In this document: piece by piece, positions 21,824-34,269 of the stretch
How positions within the stretch are numbered: the stretch's first letter is position 1
Layout: every line of letters begins with the position of its first letter
Source of the DNA: Nephrocerus scutellatus
Taxonomy: Eukaryota; Arthropoda; Insecta; Diptera; Pipunculidae
Reading direction: 5' to 3'
Assembly (NCBI GenBank): GCA_947095585.1
Contig: OX352762.1
Span: forward strand, 8,163,969 to 8,227,968
DNA: 64,000 nucleotides
Position numbers and translations under genes: made by a program
Notes under the pieces: model-generated
What the model was told of the DNA's origin: nothing
Database searches by the model: none
The model's input: the letters and a program-made list of their open reading frames with translations, nothing else

Positions 21824-23520
21824 TTAAAGTATCAACACGTCGTCTGCATACGCAACAACCTTCGTCCTGTCCATCTCAAGATTTCTGAGGACCTTGTTTA
21901 AAACCAACAGCCATAGAAGGCGCGATATCACACCCCCCTTGGGAGTGACCCTGTCGACTGATTTGTTAATACTGCTACTGCCCAGACTGCCACGGATCAC
22001 CATGCTACGTAGCATGGAGATGATCCAACGTATTAGGAGTTGCTCTACCCCTAACTGAGTGAGAGCCTCCTGAATGGCATCAATGTGGACATTGTCAAGG
22101 TGCCTTCTATATCGATAAAGGTGGCAAGAGTGTATTGCTTGAAATAAAGGGAATGTTCAATTGTGCTTACTACCTCCTGAAGGGCTGTCTCTGGGGACCT
22201 GCCTTTAAGCTAAGCATGCTGGTATTTTGATACATCCGTATCTTCGAAACTTAGTCTTATGTGATAGTCTGAGATTCGCTCCAGCATTTTCAGCAGGAAC
22301 GACAATAGACTAAGTGGTCTAAAATTTTTCGCCGATTCATGACCTCTTCTACCTGGTTTGAGAATGAATACAACTCGTACTCTTCCCAAAATATAGGAAA
22401 CAAAGCTAAGTCGTAGGCAACTTTTGAAAATGTTCACTAACACCAATAGTCTTCTGAAGCTTGATAGGTTGAATGCCATGTGATTTATACGCAGAAAACT
22501 GCGAATGGCTCAAGAAACCTTTTCGTGGGTTATACTATTGTCCACTTCACATGGTGTCACCTTCTGGCTTTCTGGAGCACTCAGTAAGTCAGTAAGCCGA
22601 GTCATTACATGCGGGACAGTGGGTATTTACTAAGATGTCCAAAGTTTCAGCCGTTTATTCTGACCAACTGTCATCCGACCTATTATGTAAGGGTCGAACA
22701 AGAGTTTTCCTTGGATAGGATCTTACATATTATGGCCGATTCCTTTCTGGACAAAATGGACTGACAGAACTCCATCCAGGAACGTCGTTTAGCTCTCATG
22801 ATGGCTTTCTTGTATGTTTTCAGGCAGTCCTTGTAGGGTTGCCAGAAATTATTAGTATAGCAGGTATTGAACACTGATCTGGACAGCCTTCTGAGATTGT
22901 CCAGTTCATCGTGATTTTTCCTGCTGCCACTAATCGGGCATGATATTTTCATGGCCAAATACATGGAGCTTTCAAACAACTTAATGTTTTTGTGAAGCTG
23001 GTTCAATAGAAGGAATTTTGTCCAGGTTGGAGATTGAATTTCATCCAGTTTGTTCGTTTAATGCCCCTGTACGGTTTGGGAGTCTCCGACTGGTGAGACA
23101 TGTCGAACATAATAGATCTATAATCGGAATAGAAGTTGCCACTGGAGACAGTCCAGTTCTTAACCCGGAATTGAAAATTACTAGTAGTCAATGTGACATC
23201 TATCACTTCCTTCCATCCATTGTACTTATCCGATCTCGGAAAGATAAAGGTGGGAGCTGGTAGTACTCTGTGTATTTTAAGATCAAATAAGGACTCACAC
23301 CGTTCGTTATCTCCTGAGCATCCCCAGAGGCTGTGCCTGGCATTGCGTTGGCATCGTACCCCATGAGGACATTGGCTCGACGCCTCGTGATTTGCTTATA
23401 AATTATTTCACGGTGCGGTATGCGTGCGGAAATTAGGCCGAGGATATGAAAAGGTGACCTCCACCTGTATTCTCTGTCTTCACGACTGTTAAGTCCGACG
23501 AGGTGACCTGTCATACACCC
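21824..23520 (-). mobile_element. R1/LOA-group retrotransposon, endonuclease to RT palm (pseudogene)
   Basis: Minus-strand order from 23520 down: an APE-type endonuclease piece with GYDANA (about 23375) and IDVTLTTSN (about 23190). Next is a YSDYRSI box where the active site normally reads SDH. A linker region follows (22683-23006), then RT finger sequence AKNFRPLSLLSFLLKMLERI, then TPKGGVISRLLWLLVLNKVL and the catalytic VVAYADDVLIL (21824-21856). It stops there, so the thumb and any RNase H are deleted. Several frameshifts separate the five open pieces. The YADD box is intact, but the endonuclease His is replaced by Tyr and the PQG box reads PKG. Confidence 0.85.
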
Positions 23521-24744
23521 ACATACTTGATAATTGATAATTTTTCTCTTAATATTGAAACGAATTTTTGGAATTCTGAAATTCCCAGAGCACAGCTTTT
23601 TTATTAAACTTTCAAAATCATGTGATATTTATACGATCGCCTCTGTTTTGTTATTTTTTTTTTATTTAAGATTTTATCGAAGAACACTGACAGCTTCGTC
23701 TGCCTCGCTACTACCACCACACCGCCAGCCATCGCTATGCTGCAATTGGCAATGGCACTGCTTCTGCTACCGGCTTTGGCAATGTCAATGGCGAACATTG
23801 TGTGTGTAAAGAAGGAATAGTCGTCGCTTCAGCTCTACTATTGCTCATTCACAAAAGAATCCTTTAGCATTTTAAATCCTTCAGTGAAGCGTTCTCTTAA
23901 AGAGCCCCGGCGAGAAATAAACAGAGAGGAACTTTAAGAACGAACGAACGAGTGAGTTGGTCCAACAAAAAAGTGCTGGGCTGCTCCTTCTATCACATAC
24001 CCAAACACACACACACAAGCACACTGAATTAATGTTTGTGAAATGTGGTTGAAGTAAAGTAAAATAGAAAAAAAATGTCGTTCAGGGAGCTGCCTTTGGG
24101 ACTTTGTTTTTCTGTTATCCTTGGTCTTGTGGATTATCCTTCTAATTTTGCCGCCATCGGCCTACTATACTACTACACTACTTACAAGTGTTAAGTGTTT
24201 ACGAGTGATGATTTAAAGATTTATTTTATTTAGACAACTAAGCACAAGCACATGAACACAAGGGATATACTTTTGTGCTTTTTGTCTGAACTGAAGTGAT
24301 GTGAAGAGAAGTGAAATGGACCAACAGAAGATTTCTAATTCGTTTAGAACCGAGTGTTTGTCTGGGGTTTTTTCCCACAACATATTTGAGATTCTTTGGA
24401 AGAAAATTTCAATACATTTACCTATAAACTACTTACCCAGCCTTTCCAATTAGCGCTGTGCTTTTTTACTAACTGCCACCAAGTAAGCAGGTCACCCTTC
24501 ACTTGTGTGCACGCCATCAAAAGCGCTGTCCCAAAATAATGTAAAAATAAAATCTCAGGACAGCGCGTCTCCTTGCCTTTCTTGACATCGAATCACTCGG
24601 TCAGGTTGTCCCGTCCTTGATGGAGCAGCCAGAATTCCCCATCGTCATCCTTCACTTTCGGCCGAGTTTGTCAAGGATGCCAAAACTAGACATTGTTTCG
24701 TATAGGTCGTCCTTTATATATCCTCAATCATATCTTCTTCTTCT
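23521..24744. other. Non-coding region with short microsatellites
   Basis: Contains GAACGAACGA and CACACACACA tracts (about 23938 and 24004). No recognised gene. Confidence 0.45.
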
Positions 24745-25432
24745 AAAATGCATTCGCCCCTCGAGGGGCATACGGCGTCAACAACACCTACGCGCCATCT
24801 TGTTCTGTTTTCTGCGTTTGATCTGCCTCCCACTCATTCCCAAGGACCCTGATTCCTCCTCAACTGTCCTGTGCCACATCCTCCTAGTCCCTAGTCCCAC
24901 TTTTCTACCTGCCTGGATGAGCGGGTTCCACTGCATGGCATATTTCGCAATGGAGTTCTTGTCGCGCCGTAGCGTGTGTCCAATCCACTGCCACTTTTTC
25001 CTTCGCACAATAGCGTCTATAGGTTCTTGGCCAGTTCTGCGACGAAGTTCGTCGTTGGATACACGATTGCGCCAGAAGATCCTCAAGATGATACGTTTAT
25101 GAAATATTACAGTTTGCAGCGTGGTAGTGGTATCCACGTTCAAAGTACTACACCCATACAAAAGTACTGATTCGACGTTGGAGCGTTGGAACAGTCGAAG
25201 CTTAGTTCTTAACCTGAAAACATTGCTTCTCCAGACTTTCGATAGCAATCCGAACGCAGTCCTTGCTTTCCCGATTTTGCTGCACACATTCAGTTCGATA
25301 CCACCGCGTTCAGCCGAGATCACACTTCCTAGGTATAGAAAGTTGTTAACTTTTTCGAATACCTGTCCAGCAATGTTGAGTTGAGAGCGGGAGTTCAGGA
25401 CTTTTGTGAGATGGTTCAGTGTTTATCTTGAG
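24745..25432 (-). mobile_element. RTE-like family A 3' half, copy 2
   Basis: A single uninterrupted minus-strand frame of 181 codons (24778-25323) covers the RT thumb and C-terminal tail. It contains KARTAFGLLSKVWRSN, RLFQRSNVESVLLYGC, ILRIFWRNRVSNDELRRRTG, WQWIGHTLRR and a basic end QIKRRKQNKMARR. This is the signature tail of RTE elements. It ends near CGCCCCTCGAGGGGC (24752). The catalytic palm is missing beyond 25432, so it is a 5'-truncated copy. The long intact frame indicates it is younger than copy 1 at 622-2085. Confidence 0.9.
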
Positions 25433-25786
25433 CCCCACTTTGCTTGCTTCGGTTTTTGCTTTTGGGCCATCATATGAAAGTCCATTTTGTTGTTGCAGTG
25501 CCGCTCGTGTTCGCTGCATTCGCAAACGAACGAGGGGCTTCGTCCCACCAACAGGATGTGGAACATCAGAAACGAGTGACGTCTCTGACGGACAGCGTAG
25601 CCAACGCTCCTTGGCACTTGATGCTGGTGAGATAGGATTTCTCGAAAGGTTTGCCGTATACCGCGTTTGGCGAAGATTCTTGCAGTCTTTTGCGATCGTT
25701 GCCGTTCGATGTTATATTTTCTTATTTGGGAAATTTTTTGTGGGTTCTGTCGATGTCGGCTATTATCTCATGGGCTTGGGATCAGT

Positions 25787-25906
25787 GGTTAGAAACCCAG
25801 AAAACACCAAAAGTATTTTGCACGTTTCGACCTATCGCGAATGCCTGACAAACATCCGAGAGTAATAACTTGTCACGGAAAGCTTCTCAATTCGCCGTTT
25901 GGATAT
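25787..25906 (+). mobile_element. tRNA-derived SINE, partial copy (family SINE-1)
   Basis: A degraded B box GGTTAGAAACC is followed by the family body: ACACCAAAAGTATTTT, GCGAATG-CTGACAAAC, AGTAATAACTTGTCACGGAA and TCTCAATTCGCCGTTTGGAT. The head with the A box is missing, and the copy ends exactly where the TATCCG minisatellite begins. Confidence 0.75.
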
Positions 25907-26292
25907 GTATCCAGTTTTCCGTATCCCGTTATCCGTCTCGGCTATCCGTATCCATTTATTTGGATATCCGTATCTTAAGCCAAGGACCTCGGTTATTCGT
26001 GTCCGATTATCCGTGTCGCATTATCTGTATCGGGCTTTCCAGTTATCCCTATAAGGTTATTTGTATCTGGTTACCCGTATCCATTTATCCGGTTACCAGT
26101 ATCCGATTATCCGCGTCCGGTATCTGTATTCGGTTATCTGTATCTGGTTATCCGTATCCATTTATCTGGCTATCCCTATCCGTATCCAGTTTTCCGTATC
26201 CCGTTATCCGTCTCGGCTATCGGCTATCCGTAACCATTTATTTGGCTATCCGTATCTAGTTTTCCGTATCCCGTTATCCGTATCCAGTGATT
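25907..26292. repeat. TATCCGTATCC-type minisatellite
   Basis: About 390 bases of short, imperfect units of ~10-20 bases built from TATCCGTATC, CAGTTTTCC, GTATCCCG and TTATCTG. A larger block, CGTATCCAGTTTTCCGTAT and its neighbours, occurs twice (near 25910 and 26178), showing a higher-order duplication. Open frames rich in Tyr/Pro/Ser/Leu here are an artefact of the repeat. Confidence 0.85.
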
Positions 26293-27489
26293 CGAATCAG
26301 AATAAACGCTGTTTCTGTTGAGTCATAGCAATCACCGTAGTAGATATCACAGTTTTTCATTCTTCGGCTCATTTCATTCCATCTATAGATTCAAATCAGT
26401 TAAACTTAAAATTCAATTATTATTGTTATTATTACAAAGAAATAACCCATAATCGGAGATACACATGTGTGCAAAGTTTGTATAAAATCGGATCTTAGGA
26501 AGCGGATTAAAAATTGAGCACATGAATTGATGACAATCCACAAACAAACAACGGAGCAAAGTTAATTAAAAAAAAACCAAAAATTCCTTTGGTATTCAAT
26601 ACCAAAAGGAAACGATTGCTATGCCAAACAACAATCTCAACGATGCGTAACCACTGCCACAATGTCATTAGCGACATCACCTGAGGAAGATAATTCAATT
26701 AGTTAGGGTTGGGGGAATGACGGCCTGCCAGCTTGCCTGCCTGCTTGATGAGCTGCAACTTAATCCTGCATCATTTATATAACGACACGCTTCACATACA
26801 GATATGCGCGTACACTGCAATGCGTTGAGTATCACAGTGAGAAGAAGTCTTAGATATTCGCATTCCAATATAATTGTGTGGTGCACGAGGACGCGCCAAC
26901 GCAATGCTGTGTATGTGCAGTGTATGTGAAATGCAATCTGATTCTCTTTGCGGTTGGAATGCTGAGCAGCATACGCATGCATACTCATCATCGTCATCAT
27001 CATCGTATTGAAATTTAATTTTTACGAGTATTCTGCGAGCCAGCCAGCCAGCCAGCCAGACTTCTACTTTGTATTTATCCCCATGCTAACGTACTCCATG
27101 CTCATTCATGCCAATTTTCAGTTAACTTAGTGACATTTTTTTCATCACCCACCCACCACAACTGTTTGCGCTCATTTTTTTTTTTGTATCAACGCTTCGT
27201 TAAATTTCCATGAGAGTGGGCATCACATACTCGTACATACTCATATCTATGTTTTCCATTATAATTCCATAACCGTACCAGTAATACAAAACCATCATCT
27301 CTTAGGTTGGCTGCAGAATTATGCAGCAACGATGATCCACATTACTCCTCATACCGTAGGAAGCCATACCACAAAATCACAGTGTGATGCGATTATGCGT
27401 AACTGTGAAACAAACTGCTCATGTACACGGTTGAAAAAAAACCATAAAAATTACGATTTTTCATGTAAATTCTCATTTAACCAAAATAT
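26293..27489. other. No recognisable gene or element
   Basis: Mixed-composition spacer. It has CATCATCATCATC near 26985 and (CCAG)n at 27040-27058. No coding or element signatures. Confidence 0.45.
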
Positions 27490-28660
27490 GCGCCTAAAAG
27501 TCATCATCATATTTGGCTGTGGTCCTGGCCTCCCGCAAAAAGCTTCTCCACCGGTCCCGATTTTGAGCCGACGCCATCTAGTTTTGCATACCTAAATTCT
27601 GGGCGTCCTGATCTACGCCATCCTTTAGCGTAGGCTTGGCCGGCCTCGCTGTCGTGTTCCATAAATTCGACTGCAAAGGACTTTCCGAGCAGGATCCTCC
27701 TCGCTCATGCGAGCTAGGTGTCCTGCCCACCGGAGCCTACCGAGCTTAATTCTCTTCACGATGTCGACATCGCGGTAACGCTCGTAGATTTCATCGTTAT
27801 GCAGTCTCTAGAATCGGAATCTAGAATCACATACGGGGCCAACAATTCTCTTTCCTCTCGAACGCGGCTAAGAGGTCAGAATGCTTTTTGCTAAGCACCT
27901 AAGTCTCGGATCCATATGTAAGTATGGTATGATGGTATGGTATGACAATTGTCTTATATACCAGCAGCTTGGATGTTATGGTTAAGTTCCTGGATTTGAA
28001 GAGTCTTTGGCGTAGGCTTTGTTGGCTTTAAGCAACCGTGCGCGTATTTCTAGTTCCATGCTGTTATCGGCTGCTACAGTTGACCCGAGATAGTTAAAGG
28101 ATTGCACTACTACTACTACTACGACTAACTACTGCCTAATATGGAGTCAGCAGTACTAATGACAGTATTCTTAATACGTGTCCATTTCTCTTCTACGCCC
28201 GACTACTCAGCCCCAGGACTAACTCTCCCTGCATTTATGGCGAGTCCTATCGCTTGACTGTAGTTGTTTTTGGTCTCTTCGTTGTGAAGGGCAGCCGTGT
28301 TGACTCGAATTTGATTCGCGAATGCAGTCTTTCGTGATGATGCAATCCGCGCTCGGAGCACCTTACCAACGAGATAGTGACCTAAGTCGATGTTGGCAGC
28401 TCGGTACGTTCGTATCGTCATCAGGTTCGGGCTGTGGCGGCGTTCTATCAACACGTGGTCTATCTGATTGCGAGTGGCTCCATCAGTAGATACCCAGATA
28501 GCTTTGTGGATATTTTTACGCGTAAGCGTAAGCAACGACCAAATTACTACTTGCTGCCATCCTATGACTCGTTGTCCATTGTCATTAGTGATCTCGTGTA
28601 TGCTCTGGGTGCCAATGTACTGCCTGAATACTGGCTCCCCACCTATTTTAGCATTCATAT
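27490..28660 (-). mobile_element. RTE-like family B copy 2, endonuclease fused to RT tail by internal deletion
   Basis: The 5' part (28660 to 28203) is one open frame covering the end of an APE endonuclease. It has GDMNAKIG, NIHKAIWVSTDGATRNQIDH and RRHSPNLM, then NIDLGHYLVGKV where a functional copy has SDHYLV. After about 28120 the sequence jumps to the RT C-terminus: thumb, then the FGRLRWGGHLARMSEE and PSLRWKDG regions in pieces. It ends in the family tail at 27499 (ATGATGACTTTT side). The whole RT palm with YADD is absent. A (TAC)n run at 28108-28125 lies at the deletion joint. Confidence 0.88.
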
Positions 28661-29949
28661 CCCCATGAATGATTTTTTTTTCTTCATATTGAGGCAGCCA
28701 TGGAGTTTCCGTTTGACTGGTTCAGAGAATTATTCTCTTTCGTCATCTGGGGAATCCTCTGTAGGTGCGTGAAGGTTTGTCTTTGCCCCACAGTACCTGA
28801 CAGTTGCAACACCACCAACAAAACAACAAGACAAATAACAATCCACTTCAATGGCCACACTGAAATAATTCTATTTACACTAAGAATGCACAGTGATGTG
28901 CATTGTGCGGAGGTTAATGCTTCAGGATATCTAGCTCTGCACTTAACATTCAGCGGAATACGAATGAGAAGCTTTTTTCCGCCTGTCTGCCTTCTGGGCA
29001 CCTCCAGCACCACCGCCACCACAACGCGGAACAAGTAAATCTATCAACAGATTCAAATGCTCCTCCTTTTTCTTGGTTGTTGCTGTGTGATGCTGTGATC
29101 CAGCAAATTGAGAGAAGCTTAACAAACAAACATTCTTTAGTCTCGTATATGTTTATGTTAACATATTCCAATTCTTATTTTCCTCACTGAAATATTGACG
29201 CCTACCTCCGCTCACCACTCACCGCTCAACACTAAGCACACTCCTGCACTCTCACCTTTTAATTTAGTGCTGGGCTTGGTGATTTGTTTTCGAGTCGATA
29301 CGATTTTTTTTGTATTGTATTTGTTTTTGTTTTCAAATTCTTTTGTTGCTCCTTTTGAAAATGCATTCAATTGTGAACTAAATTATTTGTTGTTGGTTAC
29401 GATGGGCGTGTAGACGAGGCATCACTAGTGTGTGGTTAGCAGCCATCAGCCCCATCGCTTCTGCTGCTGGCAATATGTTTTGCATGATGGTGATGATTCC
29501 TAGAGTTGTACGTAATTCTAATTAGTATCGAACTGGCACAACTTAGCATATCCACTGCGCCTCTTTACGCTTGATTTTCCTAGCTACTCCAGATCATTGC
29601 TCATTTTTAATTACTCGTATGCGCGTAAATCATTGTGTTTCGATGTTGGTTAGTGTCCGGTTGCATGTATATATTGCATATGTGCTATATATATACTTTT
29701 TCTTCATTGCATGGTAGCAATTGTTGCTTATTTCAATAACAGTGAATTAAGAGAGTCACTTATGACTTGGGGTAAAAATACAGAACAACAGTTTTTGCTG
29801 GATAACTTTTAATAACAGCAAACATTGCTTACAAATCGATCGATGTATCGATGAAATTACAATCAATATTTATAATGTATTTTGATTTGGTGAAAAGGGA
29901 CAGCTTTGAGACATATCTCATTTAATAGAATTTTTGAATTTATGATTTA
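28661..29949. other. No recognisable gene or element
   Basis: Two opposing 112- and 116-codon frames overlap at 28684-29038 but have no motif, contain no plausible splice context that I can defend, and cross-mask each other. The rest is AT-rich. Confidence 0.4.
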
Positions 29950-30515
29950 TTAACACTTTTAGGATTGAATCTTTTAATAACTATTACAACAATCATAATA
30001 TTTCATTGTATACTTTTAGGGTTAAATTATTTAAGAAAAATTAGAACAATCATTACATTTAATTGTATACTTTTATGGGTAAATCCTTTAAGAAAAATTG
30101 CAAAAATACACATTACATTTCTTTGTATACTTTCAGGGTTAAATTCAAGAAAATTTACCACAAAAATTAAATTTCATGGTACATATCCTTTTTGGATTAA
30201 GTTCTAAGAAAAATGGCAACAAAATTACATTTCATTGTATAGTTTTAGGAGTAGATTCTTACATAAAAGAAAAGTACATTTCATTGTATACTTTTAGAGA
30301 TGAATTCATTAAAAAATATTGCTACAATCAAGGTTCAATTCTTTATGAAATATTAAGAAAAATTGTAATAAAGGTACATTTCATTGTATAGTTTTAGGAG
30401 TAAATTGTTAAATTAAACAAAATTACATATCATAGTATACTTTTAGAGGTAAATTCATTAAGAAATATTGACACAATCATAATATTTCATTATATACTTT
30501 TAGTGTAAATATATT
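29950..30515. repeat. AT-rich ~60-bp satellite, family S2, forward array
   Basis: About eight to nine imperfect units of the form ACATTTCATTGTATACTTTT followed by AGGGTTAAATT, TTAAGAAAAATT and a short A-rich link with ACAATCAT. Spacing varies between about 50 and 70 bases. The reverse complement of the same unit makes up 48750-49094 and 49658-49960. Confidence 0.85.
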
Positions 30516-30672
30516 AAGGTCATATCAGCCGAGACCAATCACCTGATGTCATCGGGAATACACATGTGTGCAAAGCCACACGGACAAAACAGGTGGTCTT
30601 AATCATGATGTTTCATGGTTTTTCAATAAAGGTTGTGTTAATCATTTCATAATAGTTGGTGTAAGAATTTCG
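30516..30672. other. Short spacer
   Basis: Nothing recognised between the satellite and the SINE. Confidence 0.4.
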
Positions 30673-30890
30673 TGGCTCACTGGATAAGAGCACGGCTTCT
30701 GAGCAGGATTTTCACGGTTCGAATTCCAGCAACACCAAAAGTATTTATCACGGTGTCCAACCTCTCGCGGAAATCTGACAAACGTCCGAAAGTAATAACT
30801 TGTCACGGAAAGCTTCTCAATTCGCCGTTTGGATACTTCTAGTTTTAAATTGTAGGTCCCTTCCATTTGTGTGCAAAAGTATACATGATT
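30673..30890 (+). mobile_element. tRNA-derived SINE with intact A and B boxes (family SINE-1)
   Basis: TGGCTCACTGG (30673-30683) fits the RNA polymerase III A box and GGTTCGAATTC (30716-30726) the B box, 43 bases apart as in tRNA genes. The tRNA-like head is followed by the family body (ACACCAAAAGTATTT, AGTAATAACTTGTCACGGAA, TTCGCCGTTTGGAT) and ends near GTGTGCAAAAGTATACATG. The 3' ~60 bases and the ATT tail seen in the 34546 copy are missing. Confidence 0.85.
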
Positions 30891-30949
30891 ATGTGAGTTT
30901 GTTCACTCGTATATCTCGACTTTAACGAGCCAGAATTTGGTGGGACTTA

Positions 30950-32335
30950 GGTTAACTCAGGTTAAGGTGTCTGTCAGTGAAACCGACACACTTAGACCAG
31001 CAACGGATCAGGGAAATTTTTTTTCCACCGTAGTGTAGTTGTAGAAGACTGATCTTTCAGTGGCTATTTGAGAATATACGGATATCCTTAGCGGATATGA
31101 CGTTTCTCTTCAGCCAAGATAAGGCTTCATTTATCGCCATAACTTCATCCTGAAAAACACTTCAGTGATTTGGAAGACGGCAAGAGAGGCTAAGATTACC
31201 TTTTTGAGATAACACCTACGCCATCTCCGTCATCAGTTTTTGACCCATTTGTGTAAAAATTAATGTGTTCATCTTCCAGAGGTTAGCGTCTTCTTCTTCC
31301 CAGAAGGAAAGATGACCTGGAAGTTTTTGTTGGAGTTGTGTAGTTTATGTTGTCTGGGATCTAGACTAAATTCAGATTTCATTTCTAGACTGGCAGCTAT
31401 TTGCCTGCTGTAAATGTCGATTTGTGTACGGTCGAACAGAATGTCCAGTGCGGCGGAGGTGGTTGTACGAAGTGCTCCGCTCATACATAGACTAGCTGAT
31501 CTTTGGACTTTGCTTAATTTGTCTAGATTTACTTTTTTATTTAAGGCAGGCCACCATATACAGTCACACCGTATATAAGAGTAGGTCTTACTACCGCTAT
31601 ATATATAGCCAATGAGTTTTATGGGGTTGAAGACCTCATCTGCTACCAATGGCTTTTTAGCATGAGAAGTAACTTTACGAACTCTTTCTCTTGTATGTTT
31701 GGTTTCCAGCTTAGCTTTTTGTCCAAAATAATACCCAAACACTTGGCTTTATCAAAGAAAGTTAAGCGTATACCTTTTATAGAAGGAGGGTTAATAAGTG
31801 GAACTTTATATTTCCTGGTGAATAGGACAAGCTCAGTTTTGTGAGGATTTACCCCTAAACCACAGCGATCTGTCCAGCAAGTTAGCTTGTTGAGAGCATT
31901 TTGCAGGAGTTCCTTTAAGGTATTCGGGAATTTTTCTGAGACGGCAATAGAAACATCATCCGCTTTAGCGATTACTCTGCAGCCCTCACCTCTTAGGCAT
32001 ACATGCAGCTCATTTACCGCTAAGTGGCACAGGACTCCACCTTGTGGGGTTCCTCTGCAGACAGATGTTCTAGTAGGCGACACGGATAGTTTTGAATTAG
32101 TAATCCGACTTGTAAGCAGAAGATTAATCCATTTCCCAAGCCAAGCAAATGTTGCACTGTTGCTGCTGGAACACTGAGACGGCATCCAACTCTTCTTATA
32201 CATAGTAGTAGTAACACAATCCGCACTATCTCGCTTTTGTTGACAGAATGCACAAATATTGTGCCATGGTTTTGTAGGAAATTGAATTGGCTTCAATACT
32301 GTATTGATGCAAAAACAGCTAGAAATATTCAAGAG
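30950..32335 (-). mobile_element. I/R1/LOA-group retrotransposon: RT, RNase H start and 3' UTR (pseudogene)
   Basis: A 229-codon minus frame (31643-32332) holds PIQFPTKPWHNICAFC, SRITNSKLSV, VCRGTPQGGVLCHL and VIAKADDVSIAV (the YADD box changed to KADD). WTDRCGLGVNPHKTELVLF and AKCLGIILDKKLSWKPNI follow. A second frame (31269-31742) continues with CIWWPALNKK, KVQRSASLCMSGALRTTTSA and IDIYSRQIAA. Then comes INFYTNGSKTDDGDGVGV, an RNase H beginning whose first catalytic Asp reads Asn. Below 31020 the family 3' UTR follows (GGTTAAGGTGTCTGTCAG). Most of RNase H is deleted. Confidence 0.85.
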
Positions 32336-32659
32336 TTACAGGGTGTGAATGATGTGATGTTAGGTCAAAAGTACGTCTCTTTTCTCATTACGAGCTACGC
32401 AAGACGCTAGGTACACCGCAGGGGGTAAAAATACGATTTTTTCAAGAAATTAAACAAGGCATCACCCCTTTAAGTATTTGCCGCCTAAACGGATACACCT
32501 TGTACATAAAAATGAATGTGAAATATTGAGTGTTTATAATAGTATGTCGTGTATAACAGAGGCGTACACAACAACCTTGTAAATGACAAAACCCCTTATT
32601 TTCATGCTGTCTTTTCGTCCTTTTGGTTTAAAAAATCCCACAAAAGGCAACACTGTATG

Positions 32660-33100
32660 TATGCCATAGGGTAGGTTAGGTTAAGGTGGCTGTCAGTAAA
32701 ACCCACACACTTAGACTAGTAATGGTCCATTGTGATACCACACGGATCAGGAAAATTCCTTTCACCTACTCGATGAACCAATTAGAGCTTCGTATGAAGC
32801 GTAGGAGACCACCAATGTCAATGTTAGTGTCTTTGCAGAAGAAAGCTCCCATATGGAGTTTGCATTTTTGGGAGAGGGTTGGACAAGTACAGAGAAGATG
32901 GACGTTGGTCTCCTCTGTCTTCTCATCCATGCTGCTTTTGCAGAAGTCATTCAAGAAGACTCCACCATGGCCATATCAGAAAGGTGAATTGAGAAGCTTT
33001 TTTATGACAGTTATTATTCTCGCAAATTTGTCAGACATTCGCAAGAGGTGGGACTGCAACATAGTGGTGTTTTTGTTTTCTGCGATTCGAACTAACCACT
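32660..33100 (-). mobile_element. I/R1/LOA-group retrotransposon C-terminus and 3' UTR
   Basis: A 62-codon minus frame (32766-32954) reads MNDFCKSSMDEKTEETNVHL, LCTCPTLSQKC, then DIGGLLRFIRSSNWFIE. This is the Cys-His tail typical of these elements. The 3' UTR (AGGTTAGGTTAAGGTGGCTG, 32671-32690, read on the plus strand) is shared with the end of the 30950 copy. It is heavily 5'-truncated. Confidence 0.8.
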
Positions 33101-34269
33101 GGGCCATTGAGCGCCCACGCAATTTTGCTTACTGCAAATAAATTTAATGATTAATTAATATTTCCGTCCTTTAGTGGAAATATGTATTATTTAGGTATTA
33201 GTTACAGCGTTACAAGAGTTCTCCATTCATTTCAAGGCACTTGATAGAAGTGCTTACAAGAGTAAACTCATGGACGAGTGCGAGAATGAGTAACTCGTAT
33301 ACCCATTAATATTGTAAGTCATAATGAAAAGTTATATTATAGCATAGCTATGCAAACTCATATAGGTTTTGTTCCACATCCCCTACCCAAATCTATAAAG
33401 CCATCAGATCAACAGAAAAATCATGCATACGCAAATGAAACTCACTCGCCAAGAGCACATACCAAATGTATGAAATAGTTTTTCAGATTAAAAATGCATT
33501 GGGACGAATCCTCCTGCCCCTCCCACATTCTCCATCACAAAGCCTGGTATGATTGGAATGCATCAAAACGATAAAACCAAACCAATGCACATACAAAGGG
33601 AAGGCAACAAGAACGTGGTCGTGGTGTTGTTAATACGGCGTTGAGAGCAGGAACGACGGTATTGCCGGTAGTGAGAGATTGGTGAGTGGCGAGTGAAGAG
33701 GGGTAACAAAAGCATACAACTTTCTAGTACCTATTCAATGTGAAATTACACTCTGAATGAGGTTATTCCTTTCTTTTGTCGAGCTCGAACTCAAGCCATC
33801 TCCTAAACATCCTCTTACCATCGTTCACAATTCAATGTGCCAATGTGGAAAAAATATTGAACATTTATTGAAACGTCGACGGGGGAAAAAAAACCACATA
33901 CTCTCGCATACAGACACTCAAAGACTCATACATACACCCACCAGGATGACGTTTCATAGGTTTTTAAATCGGCTCGGTTTAACTTTGTTTAACTTTAAAA
34001 AATCATCAAAAGTGTTACACAAGGTGCAGGGAGCATTCTGAAATACAAAAAAAACTGGAGTCAAGAATTTGTCCTAGCTTTTTGTACCAACATGATAAAG
34101 CTAAATAAAGTGAATTTATGTGGTAACCCCAAGAAATGCCTAAGGCTAAAGCTAAACAGACGGAGGAGGGAAAATAAAGTAGGGTGGGGAAACCACATAA
34201 ACACCAAATACTTGAAACATTTTGTAGAACATGACCGTGCAATGGCCGTTGGTCCGTCGGAGATACACT
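33101..34269. other. No recognisable gene or element
   Basis: AT-rich non-coding DNA. Open frames up to ~98 codons overlap in several frames on both strands and show no motif. Confidence 0.4.

Noticed and set aside
25870..26321. Tyr/Pro/Ser/Leu-rich open frames
   Set aside because: Created by the TATCCG minisatellite.
28684..29038. Overlapping frames of 112 and 116 codons on opposite strands
   Set aside because: Neither has a motif, and overlap of this kind is expected in a low-stop stretch.
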